A stretch of DNA of 64,000 bases. Origin: Haliea alexandrii (lineage in GTDB: Bacteria; Pseudomonadota; Gammaproteobacteria; Pseudomonadales; Halieaceae). The first letter of the stretch is position 1. Each line of letters starts with the position of its first letter. The notes under the pieces were generated by a model, which saw nothing but the letters and a program-made list of their open reading frames with translations, did not search any database and was not told where the DNA came from. Location: the NCBI RefSeq assembly GCF_003719295.1, contig NZ_RFLW01000003.1:372001-436000 (forward strand), written 5' to 3'. Both the position numbers and the translations under genes were made by a program. Positions 8,031 through 18,156 of the stretch are shown here, one piece after another.

Positions 8031-9266
8031 ATGTATACTGAATTCCCATTTCTCTCAGCTGAGTATGCAGCACACCCTCAACCCTTCTGGGAAAAACTGA
8101 GAGACTCAGACCCTGTCCATTACGCGAAGGACTACGGCTTTTGGGTCATTTCCAGGCATAGGGACATTCTTGAAATGCTCAAGGACCCCCACACCTATTC
8201 ATCAGCCGGTGGCCCGGGCGGTGGATTGACGGCAGGAAATGATGGCGCTCCGGAAAAAGACAATGGCGGTATAGGGTTCTTACCTATGATCCAGAATGAT
8301 CCACCGGAACACACAAGAGTACGCTCAATATTTGCCAACGCTTTTACACCAAAGCGAATCGCCGAAATGGAACCGACGGTAGTCGCTATCGCCAACAACT
8401 TACTAGCAGAAATTCATGAAAAAATTCGCGACGGAAGAGACCTCGATCTAGTAGACGATTTTGCCAGCCCTCTACCGGTCTATGTCATCGCACAGATGAT
8501 GGGAATTCCTTTGTCGGAGCGACACAAATTACGCATGTGGTCCGATTCACTAGCAATCGGCGCAGACGAAGCGTACACCCTTGAACAAAAACTTGGCTCC
8601 CGCAAGCAAATGACCGCGACCCTGAGCGCCATTATTTCGAAAGCCCGTGACAAGCCGCAGGGAGATACCCTTATCAGTGCCATGCTCAATGCTTCGGAGA
8701 AAGGAGAGAATCTACACCCAGGCGAAATATTAGGTCTGAGTAAGCTGTTGTGGCTCGCAGGAAATGAAACCACCACCAATCTGATCAGCAACGGTACTGT
8801 ATTTCTACTGAATAACACCGAAGTATTGGAGGAATTGCGGCGTGACAAAAAGCTTATTCCTGAATTTGTTGAGGAAATGTTGCGCTTCAACGGCCCTGTA
8901 ATGGGTCTGTTTCGTAACGCTACAAGGGACGTTGAGTTTAGAGGCAAAGCTATCAGGAAAGGAGACACGCTTTGGCTGCTCTTCTCGTCAGGGAATCTTG
9001 ACTCACGCGCTTACGATGCACCCGAGAGATTTGACCTCCATCGCCGGAACAGAAATCATTTGGCGCTGGGAAAAGGAGTACATTTTTGTATGGGCTCAGC
9101 GCTAGCTCGACTTGAAGCGAGAGTTGCTTTTGAAACGATTGTCGATCTAATTCCCTATATGAAGTTGAGCTTTGAGAATGGCAAACGAATTCCCGTACCC
9201 GTACTCAGTGGTTGGATAAAGCTTCCCATGTCTATAAGTCGCAACGCCATAGAGGGTGCTCCATGA
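8031..9266 (+). CDS. Cytochrome P450
   Basis: 411 residues, the usual size of a soluble bacterial class I P450. The I-helix oxygen-binding motif AGNETT is at 243-248, the K-helix ExxR at E282-R285 (EEMLR), and the haem loop LGKGVHFCMG places the axial thiolate at Cys353. The usual Phe at the start of that loop is replaced by Leu. It lacks a membrane anchor and a fused reductase, so it needs separate ferredoxin and reductase, which are not encoded here. AGAGG lies before the ATG. It should hydroxylate or otherwise oxidise a hydrophobic substrate, plausibly the pump's cargo or its precursor. The subfamily is not identified. Confidence 0.93.
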   Translation: MYTEFPFLSAEYAAHPQPFWEKLRDSDPVHYAKDYGFWVISRHRDILEMLKDPHTYSSAGGPGGGLTAGNDGAPEKDNGGIGFLPMIQNDPPEHTRVRSIFANAFTPKRIAEMEPTVVAIANNLLAEIHEKIRDGRDLDLVDDFASPLPVYVIAQMMGIPLSERHKLRMWSDSLAIGADEAYTLEQKLGSRKQMTATLSAIISKARDKPQGDTLISAMLNASEKGENLHPGEILGLSKLLWLAGNETTTNLISNGTVFLLNNTEVLEELRRDKKLIPEFVEEMLRFNGPVMGLFRNATRDVEFRGKAIRKGDTLWLLFSSGNLDSRAYDAPERFDLHRRNRNHLALGKGVHFCMGSALARLEARVAFETIVDLIPYMKLSFENGKRIPVPVLSGWIKLPMSISRNAIEGAP

Positions 9267-9967
9267 GAAACTCTGCAGAAGTGAGAAAATATCTGGAACC
9301 GAGTCTCACGGTTGACAGTTCCAACCCTGCCATAGGTAATTGCGCCGACAATTTACTCGACGCTAATACCGACACCGTGGAGAACGCGCAAAGACTCTAT
9401 TACTGGGTGCGCGATAGCATACGTTACAACCCTTACGGAATTGACCTTGACCCCGCCATGTTGTCCGCCAGTCACACTCTAAAATCTGGAGAGGGATGGT
9501 GTGTCCCCAAAGCGATACTTCTAGCGGCGCTTTGTCGATATGCCGGTATACCCGCCCGCTTGGGGTTTTCGGATGTTCGCAACCACTTGTCAACTGAACG
9601 CTTGCGTTCGACCATGGGGACGGATATTTTCTATTTTCACGGTTACACGTCCTTGTATCTCGGCGGACGTTGGGTAAAAGCAACGCCGGCGTTCAACATT
9701 GAACTGTGCGACAAGTTCGGGCTCAAACCACTGGAATTCGACGGACGTATCGACAGCTTGTATCACGAGTATGACAATGCCGGGAATCGGCATATGCAGT
9801 ATCTAAATGACCGCGGGGAATTCCTCGATATTCCACTTAAGGACATGACTGCTGTATTCAGAGAGAAATATGCGTCTGCCCTGTCAGGACATGTGGGTAA
9901 ACTCTCAGCCAGACTTGACTCTGCACAATGGGATGCAGATGTTGCGCATGAGACCGACGAACGGTGA
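9263..9967 (+). CDS. Transglutaminase-like (TGc) domain protein
   Basis: 234 residues from the ATG that overlaps the P450 stop (ATGA), with GAGGG upstream; a longer frame from 9212 lacks this support. The papain-like transglutaminase core is visible: the nucleophile in GEGWCVPKA, the His in YFHGYTSL and an Asp-type third position replaced or displaced around KATPAFN. Related bacterial proteins act as proteases, amidases or acyl-transfer enzymes. No signal peptide is seen, so it is probably cytoplasmic. Its strict coupling to the P450 suggests a role in the same pathway, for example cleaving or forming an amide or thioester on the substrate. The exact role is unknown. Confidence 0.8.
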   Translation: MRNSAEVRKYLEPSLTVDSSNPAIGNCADNLLDANTDTVENAQRLYYWVRDSIRYNPYGIDLDPAMLSASHTLKSGEGWCVPKAILLAALCRYAGIPARLGFSDVRNHLSTERLRSTMGTDIFYFHGYTSLYLGGRWVKATPAFNIELCDKFGLKPLEFDGRIDSLYHEYDNAGNRHMQYLNDRGEFLDIPLKDMTAVFREKYASALSGHVGKLSARLDSAQWDADVAHETDER

Positions 9968-9979
9968 CCCCACTTTACA

Positions 9980-10114
9980 ATGGCGTTCTCAACGGATCTA
10001 GTGAATATCGACCCATCCCACGTTAACTGGGTAGAGCCGTATGATCTAGGATTCTTTGACGAGGATGTGGGGCGGGTAGAACCCGCTACCAATCCCTTCG
10101 TACCGGGACTGTAA
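9980..10114 (+). CDS. Possible 44-residue ORF after the transglutaminase gene
   Basis: A frame starts with ATG at 9980 and ends TAA at 10114. The peptide begins MAFSTDLVNIDPSH and is acidic and aromatic (NWVEPYDLGFFDEDVG). It lies 12 bases after the operon's last gene on the same strand. No Shine-Dalgarno is visible. The composition looks protein-like rather than random, so it may be a small gene or the remnant of a longer one. An inverted repeat TACCGGG/CCCGGTA (10101-10107 with 10123-10129) overlaps its end and may mark the end of the transcript, although no T-run follows. Confidence 0.25.
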   Translation: MAFSTDLVNIDPSHVNWVEPYDLGFFDEDVGRVEPATNPFVPGL

Positions 10115-10169
10115 ACCATGTGCCCGGTATGATCTGTAAAGGATGTCTCCGGTACAGACCATGGAAAAT

Positions 10170-10246
10170 TGGTCGGGACGGCAGGATTTGAACCTGCGAC
10201 CACCACACCCCCAGTGTGGTGCGCTACCAGGCTGCGCTACGCCCCG
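10170..10246 (-). tRNA. tRNA-Pro (anticodon GGG)
   Basis: 77 bases including an encoded CCA. The acceptor stem pairs CGGGGCG with its complement at the 3' end. D-arm GCGCAGCCTGGTAGCGC, anticodon stem CCACA/TGTGG with loop CTGGGGG (anticodon GGG), and T-loop GGTTCAAATCC are all canonical and resemble E. coli proL. It decodes CCC and CCU. Confidence 0.95.
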
Positions 10247-10270
10247 AGAAGTCGCGAATGCGAGGCCGGC

Positions 10271-10298
10271 ATTATACTGAATGGGCCTCTGATGACAA
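10271..10298 (-). promoter_or_regulatory. Promoter of tRNA-Pro
   Basis: On the minus strand, TTGTCA (10298-10293) and TATAAT (10276-10271) are separated by 16 bases, placing the start about 20 bases upstream of the tRNA. The -35 lies just beyond the stop of the MerR-type gene. Confidence 0.7.
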
Positions 10299-10300
10299 GC

Positions 10301-10663
10301 CTATTTACCCGGCGCGAGCACCTTGAGTACATCTTCCAGCTCTTCAATGGTCTCTTTGATAACCGCCTGCATATCCAGCTGCAGCGCATCGGGCTCTTCA
10401 GTGGTCATGCGCTGGCGCGCGCCACCGATGGTGTAGCCCTGATCGTAAAGCAGGCTGCGGATCTGGCGGATGGTAAGCACGTCTTCACGCTGGTAATAGC
10501 GGCGATTGCCGCGGCGCTTGACCGGCTTGAGCTGCGGAAACTCCTGCTCCCAGTAGCGCAGCACGTGCGGCTTCACCGCACACAGCTCGCTCACTTCGCC
10601 AATGGTGAAGTAGCGCTTGCCCGGGATGGCGGGTAATTCGTTATTGTGACTCGGTTCCAGCAT
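10301..10663 (-). CDS. MerR family transcriptional regulator linked to ihfA
   Basis: 120 residues. The MerR-type winged helix-turn-helix spans about residues 17-85 ([41 protein letters not shown]), followed by a short helical tail with no Cys or ligand-binding domain. This small MerR-like protein is found immediately after ihfA in many gammaproteobacteria; its target is not established. It overlaps the end of ihfA by 23 bases, so the two are probably co-transcribed and coupled. Confidence 0.88.
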   Translation of the reverse strand: MLEPSHNNELPAIPGKRYFTIGEVSELCAVKPHVLRYWEQEFPQLKPVKRRGNRRYYQREDVLTIRQIRSLLYDQGYTIGGARQRMTTEEPDALQLDMQAVIKETIEELEDVLKVLAPGK

Positions 10664-10946
10664 ATTCTTCTACTCGCGCCTTCAACTTTTGCCCTGGACG
10701 GAAAGTGACTACCCGCCGCGCTGAAATGGGAATTTCCTCCCCCGTTTTGGGGTTGCGACCGGGACGCTGGCTTTTGTCGCGCAGATCGAAATTACCAAAG
10801 CCCGAAAGCTTCACCTGCTCGTTGCCCTCCAGGCTGGCACGGATTTCCTCGAAAAACAGCTCCACAATCTCCTTGGCCTCACGTTTGTTGAGCCCCAGCT
10901 CTTCAAACAGGCGTTCGGCCATTTCGGATTTGGTGAGAGCGGTCAT
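10641..10946 (-). CDS. ihfA: Integration host factor subunit alpha
   Basis: 101 residues. It has the HU/IHF fold with [19 protein letters not shown] at the N-terminus, the hinge [24 protein letters not shown] (with the Pro that intercalates DNA in GRNPKTG) and [13 protein letters not shown] near the end. IhfA pairs with IhfB (gene at 42835-43131) to bend DNA at specific sites. It sits five bases downstream of pheT, the classic pheS-pheT-ihfA order, so it is expressed from the translation operon. Confidence 0.97.
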   Translation of the reverse strand: MTALTKSEMAERLFEELGLNKREAKEIVELFFEEIRASLEGNEQVKLSGFGNFDLRDKSQRPGRNPKTGEEIPISARRVVTFRPGQKLKARVEEYAGTESQ

Positions 10947-10951
10947 CGTCT

Positions 10952-13351
10952 TTACAGCGCCTGGTTCCTGAGCTCAGCGTTATAGTTTTTTTCCAATGAA
11001 TCAATGACTTGTTTCATGGACTGGTTAACCACATCGTCGCTTAGAGTGCGCGATTGGTCCCTGAAAGTCAAACCAAATGCAAGGCTTTTTCGTTTAGGAT
11101 CAATACCTTTGCCTTCATAGACATCAAACAACCTTAACTGACGCAGGTAAACGCCTGCCGACGCTCTCACATTCTGCATCAGCTCCGCCGCCGGTACGTG
11201 CTTGTCGACAATAATCGCGATGTCTCGCCTGACTTCCGGGAAGCGGGACAGCTCGCTGAAGGCGGGCAGCTGCGCCGCCAGCAGTGCATCCAGGTCCAGC
11301 TCACAGGCCAACACCGGCCCCGGGATATCGAGCGCGCCCAGCACGTCCGGGTGCAGCGCGCCTACCACGCCGACCTGCTCACCGTTGCGACTGATGGCCG
11401 CTGTCTGCCCCGGATGCAATGCCGGGTGCGTCGCCGCGGCAAACGTGAACTGCTCGGCACAGCGCCCGAGGCCCAGCAGGCTCTCGAGATCACCCTTGAT
11501 GTCATAGAAATCCGCCGCCCCGGACGCCACCGACCACGACTCGTCGAAGCGGCGACCGCTGACCACCATCCCCAGTGATGGAGACTGGCGCAGCCCCTGC
11601 AATCCATTGCCCTCGCCACCGGGGATAAAGCGCAACCCGGTCTCGAACAGGCGCACGCGCGGCTGCTGCCGATGGACACTGCGCTGCACAGCGCTGACCA
11701 ATCCCGGCAACAGGCTGCTGCGCATCACGCCCATTTCCGCGGAGATGGGGTTCTCGAGGGCGATAGGGGTCACATCAGGATCAAACAGCTGTTGCAGTTT
11801 GCGGTCGACAAAACTGTAGGTGATGGCCTCGCGATACCCGCGCGCGCTCAAGTGGCGGCGCACACCCCGCAGGGAGAGCTGTGTTTCCGGCTGGGCGGGA
11901 ATCACCAGGTCCGCCTGTACGTGGCTCACGGGCAAGCGGTTGTAGCCATACACCCGCGCCAGCTCTTCCAGGAGATCCGCCTCGATGCTGATATCAAAAC
12001 GCCAGCTGGGTACGCTGCAGCACCAGCCTTCTGCCACAGTCGTCACACCGAGCCCGAGGCCAGCCAGGATACGGTCCACCTCCCCATCCGCGAGCTCAAA
12101 GCCCAGCAGGCGGCGGATACGTGCGCGGCGCAGCACGACATCGGGGCGTGCGGGCAGATGCGCTTCGGACACAGCCTCGGTCACCGGGCCGGCCTCCCCG
12201 CCTACAACGTCCAGAATCAGTTGCGTGGCGCGCTCCAGCGCAGCGCGCTGCAGGTTGAAGTCGACACCGCGCTCGAAACGGTGTGAGGAATCGGTGTGCA
12301 AGCCGTAGCGGCGCGCCTCACCCGCCAGGTAGTCCGGTGAGAAAAACGCCGACTCCAGAAACAGGTGCTGGGTGCTGCTTCCCACCGAACTCGGTTCGCC
12401 GCCCATGATCCCCGCCAGGGCCAGCGGTGCACTGTTGTCTGCAATCACCAGCGTATCGGCGCGCAGCTCTGCAACCTGACCATCAAGCAGCTGCAGGGAC
12501 TCCCCCTCCCGCGCCGTACGCACCACAATGCCCTGCTCCAGCTTGTCCAGGTCGAAAGCGTGCATCGGTTGGCCCAGCTCGAGGAGGATATAATTGGTGA
12601 CATCCACCACCGCATCAATACTGCGCAATCCACAACGACGTAACTTTTCCTGCAGCCAGAGGGGTGATGGCCGCGACACATCCACATTGCGGATTACCCG
12701 CCCCGCATAGCGCGGGCAGCGCTCCGCTGCCTCCAGGCTTACCGTCAGGGAATCGGTAATCGTTGCCGGCACCGGCTCACAGAGCACAGCCGCAACCGGT
12801 AAATTGTTCAGCAGGCCGACTTCGCGGGCGATGCCGGCGATGCCCAGGCAATCTGCGCGATTGGGCGTGAGACCAATTTCGATGAGGTGATCATCCAGCT
12901 GCAGATACTCACGCAAATCGGCGCCTGGGGGCGCATCAGCCGGCAATTCCATCAGGCCTTCGCTGGCCTCCGACAGGCCCAGCTCGGCTTCGGCGCAGAG
13001 CATGCCCCGCGACTCAACGCCGCGCAGCTTGGCTTTCTTGATTTTGAAATCACCCGGCAGCAACGCGCCCACTTGCGCCAGTGGCACCTTGATGCCGGCG
13101 CGGGCATTGGGTGCCCCGCAGACAATCTGCACGGTCTCCGCCCCTGCATTGACGGTGCACACCCGCAGCTTGTCGGCATCGGGGTGTTGCACCGCCTCAA
13201 GGATTTCGGCCACCACCACGTTGCTGAACTGGCCCGCGACGGGCTCGATAGCATCCACTTCCAGCCCGGCCATGGTGATCTGGTGCGCCAGTTCCTCGGT
13301 CGATAGCGATGGATTTACCCACTCACGGAGCCATTGTTCGCTGATTTTCAC
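10952..13351 (-). CDS. pheT: Phenylalanine--tRNA ligase beta subunit
   Basis: 799 residues, the usual length. It begins [16 protein letters not shown], followed by the tRNA-binding EMAP-like domain ([28 protein letters not shown]), the B3/B4 editing domain, B5 domains and a C-terminal anticodon-binding FDX domain ([15 protein letters not shown]). It forms the alpha2-beta2 enzyme with PheS and proofreads mischarged Tyr-tRNA-Phe. It lies 21 bases downstream of pheS. Confidence 0.98.
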   Translation of the reverse strand: MKISEQWLREWVNPSLSTEELAHQITMAGLEVDAIEPVAGQFSNVVVAEILEAVQHPDADKLRVCTVNAGAETVQIVCGAPNARAGIKVPLAQVGALLPGDFKIKKAKLRGVESRGMLCAEAELGLSEASEGLMELPADAPPGADLREYLQLDDHLIEIGLTPNRADCLGIAGIAREVGLLNNLPVAAVLCEPVPATITDSLTVSLEAAERCPRYAGRVIRNVDVSRPSPLWLQEKLRRCGLRSIDAVVDVTNYILLELGQPMHAFDLDKLEQGIVVRTAREGESLQLLDGQVAELRADTLVIADNSAPLALAGIMGGEPSSVGSSTQHLFLESAFFSPDYLAGEARRYGLHTDSSHRFERGVDFNLQRAALERATQLILDVVGGEAGPVTEAVSEAHLPARPDVVLRRARIRRLLGFELADGEVDRILAGLGLGVTTVAEGWCCSVPSWRFDISIEADLLEELARVYGYNRLPVSHVQADLVIPAQPETQLSLRGVRRHLSARGYREAITYSFVDRKLQQLFDPDVTPIALENPISAEMGVMRSSLLPGLVSAVQRSVHRQQPRVRLFETGLRFIPGGEGNGLQGLRQSPSLGMVVSGRRFDESWSVASGAADFYDIKGDLESLLGLGRCAEQFTFAAATHPALHPGQTAAISRNGEQVGVVGALHPDVLGALDIPGPVLACELDLDALLAAQLPAFSELSRFPEVRRDIAIIVDKHVPAAELMQNVRASAGVYLRQLRLFDVYEGKGIDPKRKSLAFGLTFRDQSRTLSDDVVNQSMKQVIDSLEKNYNAELRNQAL

Positions 13352-13372
13352 TGATCGTTTCTCCGTGGTCTG

Positions 13373-14392
<1,020 letters not shown>

Positions 14393-14484
14393 TCACATTC
14401 TGCTGTTGGTGTGTTCACGGTTGGTGGTTGAGACCAAGCTCGCGCCGGGGCTGCCCTACGCTAAGGTGAGGGAGCATTGGCGCC

Positions 14485-14598
14485 GTCCACGGGGGATAGC
14501 TGCGCTTTGCGGGACGCGCCGTGAATACGTCCATGTAGGCTCGGTGGCGACATCCTTGTCGCCAACGGTCCCGCAAAACGCAGCTATCCCCCGCGGAC
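14485..14598. repeat. Long imperfect inverted repeat between pheS and rplT
   Basis: Two arms of 24 bases (14491-14514 and 14569-14592) are complementary at 23 positions, each starting from a run of G/C next to ATAGCTGCG. Pairing extends six bases further out (GTCCAC against GCGGAC) with one mismatch. The ~54-base centre contains a second hairpin, GGCGACA/TGTCGCC around TCCT (14546-14563). There is no coding potential. It looks like a mobile-type intergenic repeat (BIME or MITE-like) able to fold into a long cruciform or RNA hairpin. I find no second copy in the window. Confidence 0.6.
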
Positions 14599-14631
14599 TC
14601 CCTCCGTGCTTGCGATGTAGGTCCGATAAAC

Positions 14632-14664
14632 AAAAAAGGGAAAGAGCTTTGCCCTTTCCCTTTT
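14632..14664 (-). terminator. Intrinsic terminator after rplT
   Basis: Read on the minus strand, AAAAGGGAAAG and CTTTCCCTTTT pair around a ten-base loop and run into six Ts. It lies about 50 bases past the rplT stop and closes the thrS-infC-rpmI-rplT unit before pheS. Confidence 0.75.
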
Positions 14665-14712
14665 CTGGTCTTACACGTATCACCAGCGAGCCGCGCAAGC
14701 GGCAGGGCGGGC

Positions 14713-15069
14713 TCAGGCCAATGCGGCCTTCGCTTGCTCCACAATCGCTGCAAAAGCCGGTTTGTCATGCACCGCCAGGTCCGACAGGACGCGACGATCC
14801 AGGCCGATATCGGCTTTCTTCAAACCGTTGATCAGGCGGCTGTAGCTCAGGCCGTTGGCACGGGACTGGGCGTTGATACGCGTGATCCACAGCGCGCGAA
14901 ACTGACGCTTGCGCTGACGGCGGTCACGGTATGCATACTGGCCGGCCTTGGTAACAGCTTGTTTGGCAACACGAAACACTCGGCTGCGGGCACCATAGTA
15001 ACCCTTGGCCTGTTTCAGGATCTTCTTGTGACGGCGATGAGCCGTTACACCACGTTTTACGCGAGGCAT
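14713..15069 (-). CDS. rplT: 50S ribosomal protein L20
   Basis: 118 residues, [20 protein letters not shown] at the start, very basic N-terminal extension and the conserved [13 protein letters not shown] region. L20 binds 23S rRNA and is needed early in large-subunit assembly. In E. coli it also represses rpmI-rplT translation. It follows rpmI by 30 bases. Confidence 0.98.
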   Translation of the reverse strand: MPRVKRGVTAHRRHKKILKQAKGYYGARSRVFRVAKQAVTKAGQYAYRDRRQRKRQFRALWITRINAQSRANGLSYSRLINGLKKADIGLDRRVLSDLAVHDKPAFAAIVEQAKAALA

Positions 15070-15099
15070 AGTCTACTCCTAAGGTCAGATGGTTGAGCG

Positions 15100-15294
15100 T
15101 CAGCAGGCCCGCATCATGCGGTCTACGTGCACCTTGTCGCTGGCGTGAACCATGGAGGTTCCGCGCAGCTGGCGCTTACGCTTGGTGGTCATCTTGGTCA
15201 GGATGTGGCTTTTGTAAGCGCTTTTGCGCTTATAGCCGCCAGCCGTTTTCTTGAAACGCTTGGCTGCCCCGCTGTGAATTTTTGCTTTTGGCAT
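15100..15294 (-). CDS. rpmI: 50S ribosomal protein L35
   Basis: 64 residues, highly basic, with [20 protein letters not shown] and the conserved [17 protein letters not shown] segment. It is a structural protein of the large subunit encoded between infC and rplT, as in most bacteria. Confidence 0.98.
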   Translation of the reverse strand: MPKAKIHSGAAKRFKKTAGGYKRKSAYKSHILTKMTTKRKRQLRGTSMVHASDKVHVDRMMRAC

Positions 15295-15352
15295 CGTCAG
15301 ATACTCCGCATTGGCATCAATAAAAAGTGAAGAAAAAAGGCATTCACAGGCC

Positions 15353-15889
15353 CTAGTTCTTCTTCTTGGGTGCGATCACCATGGTCAACTGTCGGCCTTC
15401 CATTTTCGGGAATTGCTCGACAGAGCCCAATTCGGCCAGATCAGCTTCTACCCGTTTGAGTAGCTCCATGCCGATTTCCTGGTGAGCCATTTCACGACCG
15501 CGAAACCGCAGCGTGACCTTGGCCTTATCGCCTTGCTCGAGAAAACGCACCAGGTTGCGTAGTTTTACCTGGTAGTCTCCTTCCTCCGTCCCTGGACGAA
15601 ACTTCATTTCCTTTACTTGTGTACGTTTCTGCTTCTTCTTCTGCAGGTTCTTCTGCTTCTTCGCTTCGAAGATGTGCTTCCCGTAGTCCATCACCTTGCA
15701 GACCGGGGGATCAGAATCCGCGATCAACACGAGGTCCTGACCCGCGCGCTCCGCGACAGCCAAGGCCTCTTGCAGGGGCACAATGCCTACCTGCTCACCC
15801 TCCGGGCCAACAAGGCGCACCGGACTGACAGTAATCTGGTCATTTATCAGGGCTTTTTTGGAGGCGCCCTTTCCCATGTCTTTCTTAAT
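15353..15889 (-). CDS. infC: Translation initiation factor IF-3, ATT start codon
   Basis: 178 residues. Key IF-3 stretches are present: [47 protein letters not shown] and [14 protein letters not shown]. The frame stays open to 15928 inside thrS, but the most upstream ATG with context is only at residue 5. ATT at 15889-15887 has GGAG eight bases upstream and overlaps the thrS stop (ATTAA). E. coli infC also starts with AUU, which lets IF-3 limit its own translation because the factor rejects non-standard starts. The same start and autoregulation are inferred here. Confidence 0.9.
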   Translation of the reverse strand: MKKDMGKGASKKALINDQITVSPVRLVGPEGEQVGIVPLQEALAVAERAGQDLVLIADSDPPVCKVMDYGKHIFEAKKQKNLQKKKQKRTQVKEMKFRPGTEEGDYQVKLRNLVRFLEQGDKAKVTLRFRGREMAHQEIGMELLKRVEADLAELGSVEQFPKMEGRQLTMVIAPKKKN

Positions 15890-17816
15890 GCTGATTCTCC
15901 AATACAATACGGCCGCGACGCGCCACATCGTCGGTGATCAGCGCCTCTAGCGCTTCCAGGCTCAATGAACCCAGATCTTCACCACGACGGGACCTCACGG
16001 CCACAGTCTGTGTTTCCACCTCTTTGTCCCCGACCACTAACAGGAAGGGCACCTTGCGGAGAGTGTGCTCGCGGATTTTAAAGCCGATCTTCTCATTTCT
16101 CAAGTCCGATTGAACCCGAAAGCCCTTGTTTTTCAAGGAATCTTCCACAAACCGGGCATAATCAGCCTGTTTATCGGTAATATTCAGCACCACGGCCTGG
16201 GTTGGTGCCAGCCAGGTGGGGAACACACCTTCGTAGTGCTCGATGAGAATCCCGATGAACCGCTCGAAGGAACCGAGTATCGCGCGGTGCAGCATGACCG
16301 GCACCTGGCGCGAACCGTCCTCTGCCACGTACTGCGCACCGAGGCGACCGGGCATGGAGAAGTCCACCTGGATGGTGCCCAGCTGCCAGACCCGCCCGAT
16401 ACAGTCTTTCAATGAAAATTCAATTTTCGGGCCGTAAAACGCGCCCTCTCCCGGCAACTCCTGCCAGGGCAGCTCATGCGCGTCCAGCGCATCGGCCAGG
16501 GCCTTTTCCGCGCGGTCCCAGTCGGCATCCGAGCCGACGCGCTGTTCCGGACGGGTAGACAGCCGGTAGATCACCTCGCTGAACCCGAAGTCGGCATACA
16601 CGGCGTGCAGGAAGTCGATGAACGATGCCACCTCGGGCTGGATCTGCTCTTCGGTGCAGAAAATGTGCGCGTCATCCTGAGTGAAACCGCGTACCCGCAT
16701 TATGCCGTGCAAGGAGCCGGAGGGCTCATTGCGATGGCAGCTGCCGAACTCGGCCAGCCGCAGCGGCAGGTCGCGGTAAGACTTCAAACCCTGGTTGAAT
16801 ACCTGCACGTGGCAGGGGCAGTTCATCGGTTTGACCGCGAACTGGCGATCCTCTGACTGCAGGGTGAACATGTCGTCGCCAAACTTGTCGGCGTGCCCGG
16901 AGCGCTCCCACAACGACATATCAACCAGCTGCGGCGTGCGGATTTCCTGATAGCCGTGCGCACGCTGAGCCTGACGCATATATTGTTCGATAGCCTGATA
17001 CAGGGTCCAGCCATCCGGGTGCCAGAACACCATGCCGGGAGCCTCTTCCTGGGTGTGAAACAGGTCCAGCTTCTTGCCGATCTTGCGGTGGTCGCGTTTT
17101 TCCGCCTCTTCGATACGGGTCAGGTATTCGTTGAGCTGCTTCTTGTTCGCCCACGCCGTACCATAAATGCGCTGCAGCATTTCGTTGTTGGAATCGCCGC
17201 GCCAGTAGGCACCCGCTACCTTGGTGAGCTTGAACGCCTTGAGTTTGCCAGTGCTGGGCACATGCGGGCCGCGGCAAAGATCCATCCAGGGACCCTGCTG
17301 GTAGATGGACAGCTCCTCCCCCTGCGGCAGCGCCTCGATGATTTGCACCTTGTAGTGCTCGCCCATGTTGCGAAACAACTCGATGGCCCGCTCGCGGCTC
17401 ATGACCACACGCTGCACGGGCAGGTCGTCGGCGACGATCTGCTCCATGCGTTGCTCAATCTTCTGCAGATCTTCGGGGGTGAAGTGGTGTCCGCTGGCAA
17501 AGTCGTAGTAGAAGCCGTCTTCAATCACCGGCCCGATGGTCACCTGCGTACCGGGGAAGAGCTCTTGCACTGCCATGGCCAGCAAGTGCGCTGTGGAGTG
17601 ACGAATAACCTCGAGGCCCGCCGCATCGCGCTCGGTGATAATCGCCAGGCTCGCATCACCGTCAATAACGTGGCTGGTATCGACCTCGCGCCCATCCACC
17701 ACACCGGCGAGGGCCGCTTTAGCAAGGCCAGGGCCAATGGCACTGGCGACATCGTGAACGGAGACGGGGCTGTCAAACTGACGTTGGCTTCCGTCGGGGA
17801 GGGTAATAGAAGGCAT
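15885..17816 (-). CDS. thrS: Threonine--tRNA ligase
   Basis: 643 residues. It has an N-terminal TGS domain ([14 protein letters not shown]), the editing domain with [12 protein letters not shown], the class II catalytic core with zinc ligands in MNCPCH, the motif-2 loop [12 protein letters not shown] and [10 protein letters not shown], and a C-terminal anticodon-binding domain. It charges tRNA-Thr and clears Ser-tRNA-Thr. Its stop overlaps the infC start. AAGGA precedes the ATG. The upstream leader (17817-17940) holds a GTGGCC/GGCCAC hairpin just before the ribosome site that could take part in autogenous control like that of E. coli thrS, but tRNA mimicry is not evident. Confidence 0.97.
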   Translation of the reverse strand: MPSITLPDGSQRQFDSPVSVHDVASAIGPGLAKAALAGVVDGREVDTSHVIDGDASLAIITERDAAGLEVIRHSTAHLLAMAVQELFPGTQVTIGPVIEDGFYYDFASGHHFTPEDLQKIEQRMEQIVADDLPVQRVVMSRERAIELFRNMGEHYKVQIIEALPQGEELSIYQQGPWMDLCRGPHVPSTGKLKAFKLTKVAGAYWRGDSNNEMLQRIYGTAWANKKQLNEYLTRIEEAEKRDHRKIGKKLDLFHTQEEAPGMVFWHPDGWTLYQAIEQYMRQAQRAHGYQEIRTPQLVDMSLWERSGHADKFGDDMFTLQSEDRQFAVKPMNCPCHVQVFNQGLKSYRDLPLRLAEFGSCHRNEPSGSLHGIMRVRGFTQDDAHIFCTEEQIQPEVASFIDFLHAVYADFGFSEVIYRLSTRPEQRVGSDADWDRAEKALADALDAHELPWQELPGEGAFYGPKIEFSLKDCIGRVWQLGTIQVDFSMPGRLGAQYVAEDGSRQVPVMLHRAILGSFERFIGILIEHYEGVFPTWLAPTQAVVLNITDKQADYARFVEDSLKNKGFRVQSDLRNEKIGFKIREHTLRKVPFLLVVGDKEVETQTVAVRSRRGEDLGSLSLEALEALITDDVARRGRIVLENQH

Positions 17817-17943
17817 GCGTTTTCCTTGGTGTCAGTGGTGGCCCCTACTAAAGGCCACGTGAGCCGGCTGCAATCAATAATCGAGGGCAGGAGTCCGTAA
17901 ACCCCCATGCAGCTGAAATCGGGCGACATATGTTAACACAAGC

Positions 17944-17959
17944 AGTGAAAGAGGTCACA
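17944..17959. promoter_or_regulatory. CRP/Vfr-like palindrome upstream of thrS
   Basis: AGTGA-AAGAGG-TCACA matches nine of ten conserved positions of the CRP consensus TGTGA-N6-TCACA (read on the minus strand as TGTGA...TCACT). It lies 128 bases upstream of the thrS ATG and about 150-165 bases before the divergent GGDEF/EAL small ORF. It could serve either direction; no binding protein is encoded nearby. Confidence 0.4.
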
Positions 17960-18108
17960 AAACAAACGGCGCCCGGGTCGAGCGCACCACCTTACAGCGC
18001 TCGACCCCAGCACAAGCACCCGCGCATGTAAAACGCACGACATGCGGGAAAAAGCGCCCAGCTGGGCTATAGTGTGGTGCACAGCTCACCCCTTTCGAGA
18101 GCGACGAC

Positions 18109-18156
18109 ATGCGCACACCCGGAAACCCCAGAACGCCAGGCAGCCCGTTGCAGTGA
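18109..18156 (+). CDS. 15-codon upstream ORF coupled to the GGDEF/EAL gene
   Basis: ATG at 18109 follows GAGAG at seven bases and encodes the 15-residue Pro-rich peptide MRTPGNPRTPGSPLQ. Its TGA (18154-18156) overlaps the GTG proposed as the start of the GGDEF/EAL protein (18153-18155). That geometry is typical of a coupled leader ORF. A -10-like TATAGT lies near 18069, so a transcript could begin just upstream. The Pro codons could stall ribosomes, but this is inference. Confidence 0.4.
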   Translation: MRTPGNPRTPGSPLQ

